DNA of 64,000 nt from Petrolisthes cinctipes (Eukaryota > Arthropoda > Malacostraca > Decapoda > Porcellanidae): contig JAWQEG010000261.1 of assembly GCA_033782935.1 (NCBI GenBank), forward strand, positions 648,001 through 712,000, given 5' to 3'. The notes below the pieces were generated by a model, which was not told where the DNA came from, searched no databases, and saw nothing but the letters and a program-made list of their open reading frames with translations. Below, in pieces: positions 44,185 through 54,637 of this stretch (the stretch's first letter is position 1; each line of letters starts with the position of its first letter). Both the position numbers and the translations under genes were made by a program.

Positions 44185-46691
44185 ATGGCAGGCCACGGAC
44201 CACAACAACCCCTACGGCGGCGTACCTATCGACAAAGAAGAAACATATTCCACGATTATAGTGACGATCAATTTATAAAGAGATTCCGACTTGATCGTGC
44301 AGGCATAATAGCAGTGACTGACTTAGTAAGAGACAAACTTCAAAGTAGAACTGAGAGAAGCAGACCACTGGATCCAGAAACCAAGGTGGCAATTACATTA
44401 CGATATTTAGCAACTGGAAAAATGCAACAGTGCAGCTGTGATGACTTTGGGACAACCCAACCTACCATTAGCCGTGTCATCACTCAAACATTGGATGCAC
44501 TGGCTGATCCACAAATTCGGCATCAGTTCATGAGGTTTCCCCACACTCGGGATGAAATTCAACGTAAACAAAGAGAGTTTATGGAAACGAGTGGCTTCCC
44601 CGGTGTTGTGGGAGCTATTGACGGCACTCACGTCAGAAAAGTGGCTCCTAGAGTGGATGAACATCTTTATGTGAATAGGAAACGTTATCACAGCATCAAT
44701 GTGCAAGTGGTGTCTGATTCTAAATACAGAATTCTTGATATTGTGGCAAGGTGGCCTGGCTCAGTCCACGATGCGAGGATTTTGGAGGAGTCCGGAGTGA
44801 AACTGTTATTCGAACAGAATTTAATGCCTGAAGGATGCTACCTGCTGGGAGATAGTGGTTATCCCTGTAAACAGTGGCTACTGACACCATACCTAAACCC
44901 CCAGCCAGGTGCAAAAGCTAATTATAATAGGTAAGTAAAAGAGGCCAGTGTTTTGGTAAAGTTTAAGTTGAGCAACAGAAGTGGAAAACACATTCTCTTT
45001 TTTTTTCTTCTTAACAGTCCATTAATTTATGCTTTCATATGTTGAAATGAAAAGGCACTAGTGCATTTAAACCACTTTTGATCACCAATAGACCACCCAC
45101 ACTGGTCCTGGTAAGTCTGCCCCACTCCAGTTTAGGTCAGGTTAATGCTGGCCAACTCCAGAGCATAATATTTAATTAATTGATTATTTACTTGATTTAC
45201 CCCTCAATTTTCCTCAACCTTTAAGCTCTGCCCCAGTTCAGTTTAGGTTAGGCTAATTTGTCTAATTTTAGAGAATGCTTACTAATTCTAGAACACAGTA
45301 TTTAATTAATTATTTACTTAATTTACCCCTCATTTTCCCACAACCTTCAAGCCCTGCCCCAGTCCAGTTTAGGTTAGGTAAATCCTGGCTAATTCTAGAA
45401 CATAATATTAAACTTTACTGTTAATATTTTAGAAATGTTCAGCAGGGACATACAGTCTGCCCAGCTTTGGCCATTAACAAATTATAATTGTTTTTTTAAC
45501 ACCATAGCAATATTTCTCAGTTTATAACTGTAAATAAGTTATTATATCCTATATGAGATTTCAGATCAATCGCAAGCTTTTTATAATGTTTGGGTAAAAT
45601 ATTTTCAGAATACACAAGAGGACTCGCTGCGTTGTGGAGAGGTGCATTGGACAGTTGTAAAGTAGGTTTCATGTACTGCATGGGGAAGTTCGTTTAAGCC
45701 CAGAGAAGACCTGCAAAATCATCCATGTCTGTGGCATGCTCCATAACATTTGCAAAGACCGCAATATTCCACTGCCACCTGATGAAGAGGAGGATGATGT
45801 GGATGGTGCAGCTGAACCCAGTGAGGATGTACCTGCAAATCCCAATGCAGCCGGACCTGCTGGTCGAAATGGACATCACTTTCGGGATTACATTGCCAAT
45901 CTTCACTTCAAGTAAGTGTTCCTGTATTATCACCTTATACCTTGCTACCAGTTTATGCCCTATTTCAGGGGTCACCAACCTTTGAAGCTAGAAGAGTAAT
46001 TTATTTAAAGAATAAAATATATAGTACAGAGCCGCTATGACTATAATGGTCTATTAAGTCCATAAGACCCGGGGCCAAGTCAAAAATTTAAATCTGCTTC
46101 CATGCTTCAGAAATTAAAGAATGTAGTTCATTGTCCCCTACTTAAGGGTTTTAAAATATTTCTTTGCTTTTATTAGATAAAAAGGTATTTATTTGTTCAT
46201 CGTTTGGAGCCGCACAAGTGTCTTGAAAGAGCTGCATGCGACCCTATTTAATCATCCTTGGGATCTGAAAGAGTGCCATATGCTGTGTAATGTTATGCCT
46301 ATCTATTGCTTCTGTATCCCCTCCCATCCCAACTCCAGTACAGTATTATAGATGGTCCTATTTCCTTACCATCCCTACACTGGGAACTAAAGTAATTTAT
46401 GACATATAATTATACTACATATGTCAAGATTTAGTAGTGCATTATGGTTGTAATTTGCTTATGTAATTTTTTTTCCTTATACAGTAATTAGAGTTTTTAA
46501 TCAACAGTAAAGTAAGGTTAGAATATTTAGATGTTAAACGAAGATGTACCTTGCCATATCATCTGCTGTAGCTTTGTTAAAATATATATTTCTTTTTCAC
46601 CTGCATAAGATCCACCCTCATTATTAATTGCACTGCCAAGAAAAACCATAGTTTATCAACGATTTGTTTTCTTTTCAGTGTGGATGAATAG
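44185..46691 (+). pseudogene. PIF/Harbinger (HARBI1-like) transposase, three exons
   Basis: Exon 1 44185-44930, exon 2 45609-45911, exon 3 46679-46691, with GT-AG borders in phase and a stop at 46689-46691. AATAAA at about 46780. Exon 1 has YLATGKMQQCSCDDFGTTQP, GVVGAIDGTHV (first Asp), YHSINVQVVSD, WPGSVHDARILEES, and LLGDSGYPCKQWLLTPY (second Asp). Exon 2 has HKRTRCVVERCIG (Glu) and [14 protein letters not shown], completing the DDE triad. It then has an acidic tail. One TAA at 45658-45660, directly after the Glu motif, where the family usually has Lys, disables this copy. The rest is intact, so the element died recently. It cuts and pastes the element at three-base target sites. Confidence 0.85.
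45117..45425 (+). repeat. Intronic tandem repeat, 2.5 units of 111-126 bp
   Basis: CTGCCCC(A) CTCCAG/TTCAG TTTAGGT boxes at 45117, 45228 and 45354 in intron 1 of the transposase. Each unit includes ATTTAATTAATT and TTTACCCCTCA. Confidence 0.85.
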
Positions 46692-46959
46692 GTCCAAGGT
46701 CCAATCTGCAGTGTCTCCATGCTACAGTACTCTCCATTGCCTTCAATACCATCTGTAAATTAGACAAATACAGTTTGCTAATAAATACACACTGGTGAAT
46801 TTTTTCTCCTTTATTTCATACTGCATACTGATCACCTTTCTCTAGTAGTAATTATTTTCTTTCTAACAGTTACTGAACAGTATATACTTCTTTTTAATTC
46901 TCAGATAGCAATGATATTTTTTTTTCCAATAGTTCTATAGTTCTTTTTAATTTTAAATT
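46692..46959. other. Spacer between convergent Harbinger genes
   Basis: 3' untranslated regions only, including the transposase AATAAA at 46780. Confidence 0.5.
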
Positions 46960-48063
46960 TTACAGGCGCATTCTTTCTAGTTTTAACTTTCTCTTCTCTG
47001 CCTTGTACTCCATATCAGTAAGATCAGTAAGGGTTTGCACAGGTCTGGCCCGAGGAGACGAATACAGTATTCCTCCAGCAGCTTCTCTCGGCTCAAGAAC
47101 TGTACATTCAATTACTGAGGTCTCTTCTTCTAATGGCTGGAGCTGGGTCTCATCCTGGCTGATCTCAATAAATGCTGGACCTTCTTGGGATGCTAGGCGG
47201 TTAGCTTGAGAACCAGTCATCTCATTTCTGAAAGCAAAAATACAGCCTCTGGCAGTATAGTACCGGTATAAATCTCCATTAGAAAGTAAACAAGGGAAAT
47301 GAGCCTATTGGATTGTAATTTAAAAAGAGAAGGAGTGTGGTATGGTACACTATTAAACTGAAAGTAGAAACAATAAAGTATTAACAATGGTATATGATAT
47401 AATAGCACTGTACTGTATCGGGACTAAGGTTTGATAATACTGTACTGTACTACCTCCTTAACAAGGAAACCATTTTGTATACAAAAATGAATGTAACTTT
47501 GTCCTATACTGTTAAGCTTAGAATAAAGCCGAACTGCTGCTTAGAGGGATAACTGTACATAGATCAATTACATTTACTAGACTTACCTTCTTCATAGAGT
47601 ACGTCATTGTCAAGGGTCATTACGCCTTCAATTGTTGCATTGTTCTCCCCCAGCAACTCTTCAACTTTGATGTCAACAGGGTCTAGGGGAGGAACTTGTG
47701 GGCCACCAGCACCTGTAAACAAAAATTATAGAGAATAATAGTGACACTGTATTGAAAATTTTCCAATGAAACTGGCTAGTATTGCTTGCATTATTAAGGA
47801 TTCATGGATTAATACTGAATGAAATCAGTTATGTTGTGAACAGTGTGGGGACCAGTGTACAATTAGGGAGGACACAACAGTTTAGTTTCTTCATGATAAA
47901 CTCTGCAGAAATACACTTGAAATGAACTAACCAAAGTTTTAGTTTTTTAACATAAGTTATGAGTTATTAATATGAATATCAAAAACACAAAGACTCTCAC
48001 CTGATTGATTGTATTCCCTCCTTATTGCAGCAATTTTCTTCCTCGATTTTGAGAGGATGGCCT
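46960..48063 (-). pseudogene. Myb/SANT-like partner protein of Harbinger, C-terminal exons
   Basis: Three minus-strand exons with GT-AG borders: 48001-48063 (ILSKSRKKIAAIRREYNQS), 47587-47712 (GGPQVPPLDPVDIKVEELLG...), 46960-47227 (acidic stretch, then DMEYKAEKRKLKLERMRL and stop). A Lys/Arg-rich helix after the Myb domain and a charged coiled-coil tail are typical of the Harbinger Myb-like protein. The first exon (Myb domain) should lie further right, but the intron is invaded by a LINE at 48141 and the DNA beyond has been replaced. A copy of the first exon lies at 43680 in opposite orientation. Confidence 0.6.
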
Positions 48064-48137
48064 CTGCTCACATGTATTATCTGCCAAAATGAAAAAATTT
48101 TGCTACTTAGAAACAGATGAAATACTGAGGGATTTAT

Positions 48138-48173
<36 letters not shown>

Positions 48174-48339
48174 CATTGCGCCGTAGCATCAGTCAATAGG
48201 CAGACAACAGTACACAAGGGTAGGCGGGACTCACGAGAACCCAATGACCACACACACACACACATGCGCACACACACACACATCACAAAAACATAACAGA
48301 ATGAAGCACAAGCATACAGACAAATATTTACATCATGAC

Positions 48340-48984
48340 CTACTTAAATCCACCAAAACGAGGGTGGCGCACCAGAAGTTCCTCCAGAACCTGATGGTTC
48401 AGCAGGTGTCGACAAACCATATTAAGTGGCAGGCTCTGGGGCAGCAAGTGTCGGACAGTGGGGCAGGCTAGGCAATAGTGCTCTATAGAGTTAGCACGAG
48501 GTGCTCGACACAAGCGACACTCGGTGAAGGGAGGCTCACCCTGCATCCCAGCAACCTGCCACGGTGGCCGGTAGCCAAGCCTCAAACGGGCAGAGACTAC
48601 ATTGTGCCTCCGAACCATGAGGCCTCGACGACGGTAGGAATATTTGTGATGGCAGACAGACTCGTAATGGGTGATGGAGATGCTGAAGGGCCTCTCTGCA
48701 TCCCTGCGTCGCCGTACAGGAAGGAAAGCGGCGGAGCGGACTTTAGAGAGGTAACATGTCAGGGAGAGAGGACGTCCAGCACCACGAGGAGGCAGATGGC
48801 AGGCTTCCTTTGCGAGTCTGTCAACTGTACCATTGTGACGTAAACCTACATGGGATGGCACCCACAAAAATTTGACACAATAAGGCCGAAATCGACAAAA
48901 TCTGCTGAATAACAATAGTGTGTGTGGGCTGAACACTAGAGAGGGAATGAAGGGCAGGTTTGGAGTCACAAAAAATGGCAGCAT
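48340..48984 (-). pseudogene. I-type LINE ORF2: end of RNase H and C-terminal Cys/His box
   Basis: FLWVPSHVGLRHNGTVDRLA is the last RNase H motif, then about 120 residues leading to CRLCRAPRANSIEHYCLAC, a C-terminal zinc-binding-like box. It is in a different frame from 48821-49903, so there is a frameshift near 48850. Confidence 0.75.
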
Positions 48985-49903
48985 TCACTCCACGTTGACA
49001 AACAACACTAACAGCATCCAGAATGGCATACAGTTCACACAATGTAGAGCTAGAGTGGTTACAGAGACGACGGCCAACCCAGCACCCTGGAGGTGACTCC
49101 AGGTCAGGCGAGAAAACAGCACAACCTGCTGCACCATCCACCTGCAATGAGCCATCAGTGTAGAGGCAGTATGGATCTGTGATGGAGGAAGTCACTGTTT
49201 CTATGTGTTCCAGAACCAACTGCCGCTGTAGAGAAGGCAGCTCCGACTTGGAAGTAGGTGTAAAGCTCACATCAGGTGTTGGTAGCATCCATGGAGGGGG
49301 CCCTGGGGGGACGTCTGCAACCATTATATCTATATTAAGACCACGGAGCACAGAGGAAACAGACCTTGTAAGAGTACGTCCAGCAGGCAGTATGGGAGGG
49401 ACCGGGTAGTTTGGTCTTAGAGAAGTCCTGACTAACTGAGAGTAATGGGGTGAAAGATGTGGGAAATGGAGGCACTTGACAGTGAAGCAAGTAACATTAC
49501 AATAAATTCTCTCGATTAGTGGGGGAAGACGCAACTCACGCTGCATGTTCACTATCCTGGTCGACATTGGACAGCCGAGAATTATCATCATTGCTCTATT
49601 CTGAAATTTTTCTAAAGTTTCCAGAGTAGCCCTAGGAAGTTGAATCAAAGCAGGGGAAAGGTAATCAACAACTGAACGGATAAAAGCAATATAGATGGTC
49701 CTGGCTACTGGGATGGAAATGCCCGAGGAGTTGTTAGATAGCCATTGAAGTGGTGTAAGTCGGCGCTGGAGACGACCCAATAAGTCCTGGACAATGGGAT
49801 GGTCTTGAGGTCTGGCAGGGACAATCGGCCAAATATTGACTGGCGCACCCAGGTAGCAGTACTGGGAACACATGGGAATGACAGTCCCTCCAATGGTGAA
49901 CAC
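48821..49903 (-). pseudogene. I-type LINE ORF2: RT thumb and RNase H
   Basis: YLGAPVNIWP, then RSVVDYLSPALIQLP and KFQNRAMMIILGCP (post-RT region). RNase H follows with CLYTDGSLQVDGAAGCAVFS (first Asp), TLCELYAILDAV (Glu), and IFCDSKPALHSL (Asp). Confidence 0.8.
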
Positions 49904-50042
49904 TGGCTGAGCTTGAGGAAGGGGGCAGGTGAATATTCTGCTCTAATCTGGGGAGACAATAATGCCACAGTGAGAGGAGGCCACAGAGAAGGAGTCAAGA
50001 AACCGCTGGAGATCCCTTGGTGAGGTAGAATGAACACAGATA

Positions 50043-51330
50043 TCAACATAGCACGTAACTTGTAGTTCCAAGAATATTAGGGAGAGAAGTGAGCAGCCGA
50101 TGCATCAGAATATTAAATAACAATGGGCTGAGAACACCATCTTGAGGCGTACCAAGATGAAAACTGCGCAAAGGACTGAGCGCACCATTGAAAAACACAC
50201 GGGAGGTCCTGTTACTCAGGTAGCCCCGAATCCACCGTAGTAGATTACCCTTTATCCCAAAGTCAACCAGTTGATCCAAAATGACGTCTCTATTAGCAAC
50301 ATCGAAGGCACTTCGAAGGTCAATGAAGGCCACCACACTGTCCCTGGAAAGGGGAGAGTACAGGTCGACTAGGCAGTGATGTGTGCTCCGCTGGGGAAGG
50401 AAACCAAACAGCCATGGAGAACGGTGATCCTGCAGTCTGTACATGAGACGATTGAGTAAGATTCTCTCCATAACCTTACAGAAACAGGAAGTAAGGGAAA
50501 TAGGCCTGAACTTCGCAGTGCCGGGCTTAGGGATGGGTATTATTGTGCTGCTGGTATAGGCTCGTGGTACACAACCGTCACGAGGACAAAGATTGTACAG
50601 TCGAAGTAGAGAGTTCCCAGGAACTTGTTGAAGTAGGCGCAGCACAGCATAAGTAATACCATCATCACCAGGGGAAGAAGCTCTACCCCGAGAGAGAGCA
50701 CGGCGCAACTCCTCCTCAGTTATCTCCTCTGCATCATCGTCATCATCTTGTAACAGAGCAGACATTAAACGTAGCCGATGTACAGCAGCACGGGAAGCGA
50801 GTGCATCTTGTATGTGGATGGGTAGATTGTTCTGACCAGGCGTCGACAAGTTGTTTGGCATAGTTGGCAGGAGTGTGATGACGAGCAGTGGCCGGTATCT
50901 TTTTAACAACCCGACGGGTGAGGTGCCACATAGAAGCCACACTTGTTTGCTGGTTGATGCTGTCCATGAACCGCTGCCAAGACTCAGTGTGAGCACAATC
51001 CTGCAGGGCAACTAAAGCATCCCTAGACATCTGGTAACGATGGAGTAGGTCAGGGGTTGGGTTGGCTTGAAACAATAGGCAATCACGTTCAGCCTCCTCC
51101 TTTGCCTCCTGTATACGTGCATCCAGCGTCCAGGAGTGGGCAGTATGGTGATGCTGGAGGTGTGGCCGGGAGACGAATAGCCTATAAAAGTCATGAGTAG
51201 CAGATACAAGATCAGAATACAACTGTTCAGCTGATGATATGTCAAATGTAGGGAATACATGGGCCATAAATAAGATGTAAGTCGGACTATTTAAGGGGCA
51301 CAGCAATACGCAAACGAGTGGCTGAAGCAC
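50043..51330 (-). pseudogene. I-type LINE ORF2: reverse transcriptase core
   Basis: Minus frames 51330-50743 and 51011-50043 overlap with a frameshift near 50800-50900. RT motifs: SSPGDDGITYAVLRLL, SSTIIPIPKPGT, FRPISLTSCFCKVMERIL, WLFGFLPQRST, VVAFIDLRSAFDVANRD (catalytic Asp), GTPQDGVLSPLLFNIL. At about 50040-50052 the catalytic box reads YVDI, lacking one Asp of YVDD, with a frameshift next to it, so the copy is dead. The N-terminal part to 51330 is the linker between endonuclease and RT. Confidence 0.8.
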
Positions 51331-52207
51331 CTGACCCAGCAGTTAGAGAATAATGAAACCGAAGAGCAATGTGATCAGAGAATAAGTCTGGCATGGAGAA
51401 GCACTGGACCTGAGATGCTATCAGGCCAGACGAGAGGATGTAATCCAGAGTACCTCCCCGGCAATGAGTGGCACCGCCAGTGTCCCCGCGTTTCAGATGA
51501 TGCTTGCGGATGTATGGAAGGAGACGAACACCATTACGATTAATAGAGCCAGAACCATCACCCAAATCAGAATGCCAAGCATTAAAATCTCCCATATACA
51601 CCATACCACGCACTGTTGGAGAAGGAAGAGCCTCAAGAGTGAGTCTAGCTGGGGCAGAATAGACATTACATAGTTGGAGTACTCCATTCCCAGGTAGAAC
51701 CTCAAATAGCTGAAAGGTCATGTCAGGATCAGTGGAGGTACGGAGAAGGCGATGTGGCAAGGAGCTATGTATGTAAGTCAAGAGACCATTCCTTACCAGA
51801 TGAACATATGGCACATAACCTGAGAGGGGAGGAGCTTGCCCAGCAGCGAGCGGCCGTCCTAGAAATGCTTCCTGGAGAAAAATAACACTGGGATGATGAC
51901 GAAAAATATAGGCCTTGAGTTGAGTGAGCTTAGCATAACTGGTGATACCACATACATTCCAGGAGATGACATCCAGCCGGCAATCACTAGCGAACTCTGT
52001 ATTTGGAGGTAGAAGTCCGGTGAGTGGGGGCAGATGAGCGACCTGGAGAAGAAGATGGACCAGGAAAAGGGACTGACTCGAAAAGCTTTTCAAGGCAAGA
52101 TGCAACAGTATCCATCTTTTCGGTAAGGGTAGTGTCAGTTGAGATGATGGCCTGCTGAGCCTCGACCAAGGTGGAGAGTTTGGATTCATTGGCAGCCTGA
52201 GTGGCAA
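51287..52207 (-). pseudogene. I-type LINE ORF2: apurinic-type endonuclease
   Basis: LDVISWNVCGI, VIFLQEAFLG (catalytic Glu), LCNVYSAP, VYMGDFNAWHSD (Asp/Asn), GGTLDYILSSG, LFSDHIALRF (SDH). All main motifs of the LINE endonuclease, which nicks the target to prime reverse transcription. The real ORF2 start is probably downstream of 52207, near 52000, since the first 70 residues overlap ORF1's 3' end and look like an out-of-frame shadow. Confidence 0.8.
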
Positions 52208-53454
52208 CTAGCCCATCAATCCTGGCTTCAAGGGCAGAAAAGCGGTTTTCGAGAGCCGTACATCGTGCCATGAGGGTAGCAACAGACTTGCGGAGGGCCA
52301 GGTCTGGAGGTGAGGCAGGGCTGGTAGGAGGAGCAGACTGGGGAGGTGGTGGTGGTGGTGGAGGCGGAGCAATAGTAGTGACACGAGCCTGGGCCTGACG
52401 TCGAGTACATCCATGCCACACGTTAACCCCTGGCTGAAGGCATCGTGGACACTTCCATCGAGACGTATCTTCACGAGGTGAAGGCTCAGAGGTGGAGGCA
52501 GCAGGACGTGATGGTTCACCTCTGACAGGACACGTCTTGGAATCATGGTCGGCGGCACACCATGCACAGTTCGGCCTGGCAGAACAGTACCGGGAGATAT
52601 GCCCAACTCCCCAGCACCTGTAGCACCAAGGCTGGTCATTATGAAGTTTCCTCACCTCACACGGTGGAAGACAAGGGAGGAAATCAAAGGAAATCTCATT
52701 TGGAGGTGGATCGGGTTGACTCCAGACAACAACAATACGGCTAATGGGGGAACCATCTTGGAAAAAACGACGGGCAGAGTACACACCAGGGTATCCTTTG
52801 GCAAGTTTCGGGTCAACATCAATAGGAAAACAGGTGAGGATGTAGCTGGGGAACTTACGAGGCCTCTCGGGTGAGTCTTCAATAATGAGAGGCAGAGATA
52901 AAAATTCACCAGCCTTCACTCTATCCATGATGTCCTGACGCTTCCTAGAGATGTAGACAAACCGGGAGGTGACAGCAGCCATCTTGACTTCAGCTAGTTC
53001 ACGCTGCAACTGGATGGCCCTGTTGACATCAGACAACCAACGCAGCTTTGTGTCCGTAGATGGGTTTCCAGAGAAGGAGAGTTTGACATAGGCATCTCTC
53101 GGGGCAAAAGCAGGAAGGTTGGACGAGGGCAAGGAGTTGGTATACAAAGAAGAAACACCAGGGTGAGGCAGAGAAGGTATGTCGTTCACAGCTGAAGCAC
53201 CCTTGGCAGTCTTGGCAGCTGGAGGCAAACAGTCCACACCATCGGAATCCTGCGAGGAGTCGGACGAGGCATCAACAGGTCGCTTGGTAGAGGTTGAGGT
53301 GGTGGACGGCTGCAACCTGAGCTGCGGAGTGACCGAGGAGAGGGTTGCGAGAAGGCAGCTCAGGCCAGTGATCCTCAATTGGAGACTCGTCTTCCTCCGA
53401 CATTGCCAAGTCGGCCTCCAAGCAGGAATCCGCACTCTCCATCAGGCCAGGCAA
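51987..53454 (-). CDS. I-type LINE ORF1 (gag-like, Cys/His knuckles)
   Basis: 482 codons in the frame from 53435. Ser-rich N-terminus, a conserved middle (KLRWLSDVNRAIQLQRELAE, RKFPSYILTCFPIDVDPKL, ISRIVVVWSQPDPPPNE), knuckles CYRCWGVGHISRYC, CAWCAADHDSKTC and CPRCLQPGVNVWHGC, a poly-Pro tract, a coiled coil (LENRFSALEARIDGL), and a Ser/Pro tail. An alternative Met at 53442-53444 (53454 frame) gives an acidic N-terminus (MSEEDESPIEDHWPELP) in another frame, so the true N-terminus may need a frameshift near 53290. The protein coats element RNA. Confidence 0.7.
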
Positions 53455-53758
53455 GGCCTAGATGGAAAGCAAACAACAACACAAACAACTAAATACTCAA
53501 TCAGCCAGGGACACACACACACACACACCCACACACACACAGACAATCACAACAAAACTATACACAGAACCACAACAGACAAACAACACCAGCAACACCA
53601 CAGAAACAACAACACACAAACAAGAACTCACAAACAACACAAAAAACACAAACAAGAGCTCCAAAACAACAGAAAGAACAACACAAACGAGAATGGAGGC
53701 AGAGCGCCACGAGTACGTCCCCACTCCACCTGTTCTGGAGCGAGACCGGATTTATAGT

Positions 53759-53790
53759 AAATTATCAAACAGCACGTGTTCACTATATTT
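53759..53790. other. Short remnant right of the LINE
   Basis: The Harbinger intron should continue here, but only about 30 bp lie between the LINE target duplication and the inverted arm. Confidence 0.4.
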
Positions 53791-54193
53791 AATACAACGA
53801 GCTATTATTAAAAGTATTCAGAATATTACAAGGTTTCTATCACGTGAGGGATAATGAGAGCCTGGATATTTGACACGATTATAAACTGTTAGGTAGATAC
53901 GGGGGAAATGGAAGTGTGTGTTAGTGGTATCAACACTTGACACATGTAATATAAAGGTATTCACATTTGCTTCATTTAATAAATAGCATTCTGGTTCATG
54001 ATTCTTTTTCAGTTATTGTGTAAGTATTTTTCAGCATTTAGTGCTTGATGATAACCATTAAATATTATACGAAAAAAGTATACAATAATGTTACTTCGGT
54101 TGTTTTTGTGTTAAATCATAATATGAAAAAGTTAATCTTACCTTTAATGATGTTAATAATTGACACGGATATCGGTATATAAATAATTGATAA
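53791..54193 (-). repeat. Right copy of the 0.4-kb inverted repeat
   Basis: Reverse complement of 31543-31949. Confidence 0.85.
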
Positions 54194-54205
54194 CCGGGTG
54201 TATTT

Positions 54206-54637
54206 TCGTACTTTTATTAAAGCTTCCACACATTTTTTACCTCATCAAGAATAATTTCTCACCTCTCTTGTATAGGCACCCCCCCTACCCTCCTCACTTC
54301 TCCCTCCCACCAGTGAATGGTTCGAGCGAGCAGAGCTCACAACTAGTGTTTCGGGGTTATCTCGGCCAACATTGACAACGCTGGGTGGGCCTCACGGGAG
54401 TGTGAATGTCAGAGGTGGTGTGGTGTGGGTTGTGTTTGGAGGAAGGTTGGTTTGCTCGAAACATTATCCCAACTCATGCTTCGTCTTATCTACCATTAGT
54501 TACAAATGTGTCGAGCAAATCAACTTCATCTCTCAAGCGCCATCACTGACGTCACGTACACTGTTGCCAGAACCGATATCACAAGTATAAGAAGATGACT
54601 GGCCTGTGGGGGTCTTAATTTTTATGAGTGACTGTAC
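54206..54637 (+). repeat. Right inverted terminal repeat of the second DIRS-like element
   Basis: 54210-54403 mirrors 22088-22305 and 54541-54636 mirrors 22018-22100. 54404-54540 is extra sequence not found on the left. TGACGTCA at 54546. Confidence 0.8.

Larger units (their letters stand above)
43984..48140 (+). mobile_element. PIF/Harbinger DNA transposon (right end lost or beyond the LINE)
   Basis: Left end CCGGTATACACAAAACTTG at 43984. Transposase on plus, Myb-like partner exons on minus, convergent, as is usual. The right end should lie beyond the LINE at 48141-53747 but only about 30 bp follow before the inverted arm at 53791. Confidence 0.65.
48141..53747 (-). mobile_element. I-type LINE, near full length, with 11-bp target duplication
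   Basis: Flanked by GGATTTATAGT at 48130-48140 and 53748-53758. The 3' end is the 28-base T run at 48141-48168 (poly(A) on the minus strand). ORF1 with Cys/His knuckles and ORF2 with endonuclease, RT and RNase H place it in the I superfamily (RNase H is found in I, R1 and LOA groups). Confidence 0.85.
22018..54637 (+). mobile_element. Second DIRS-like retrotransposon with nested insertions
   Basis: Inverted ends: left starts TACAGTCACTCATAAAA at 22018, right ends with its complement at 54636. Gene order gag (22609), RT-RNase H (23841), tyrosine recombinase (25531), then an ICR-like block (31190-31543) is classical for DIRS1-like elements. Only GTAC is shared at the two borders, so there is no long target duplication, as expected for recombinase-mediated insertion. 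Removing the nested insertions leaves roughly 5.5-6 kb, the usual size. It lies within the hAT transposase ORF: the first codons across the two borders read on in frame. Confidence 0.8.

Noticed and set aside
52201..53757. Plus-strand ORFs opposite the I-type LINE ORF1
   Set aside because: Low-complexity shadows (poly-Gly, Thr/His-rich) of the minus-strand Pro-rich and 5' UTR sequence.
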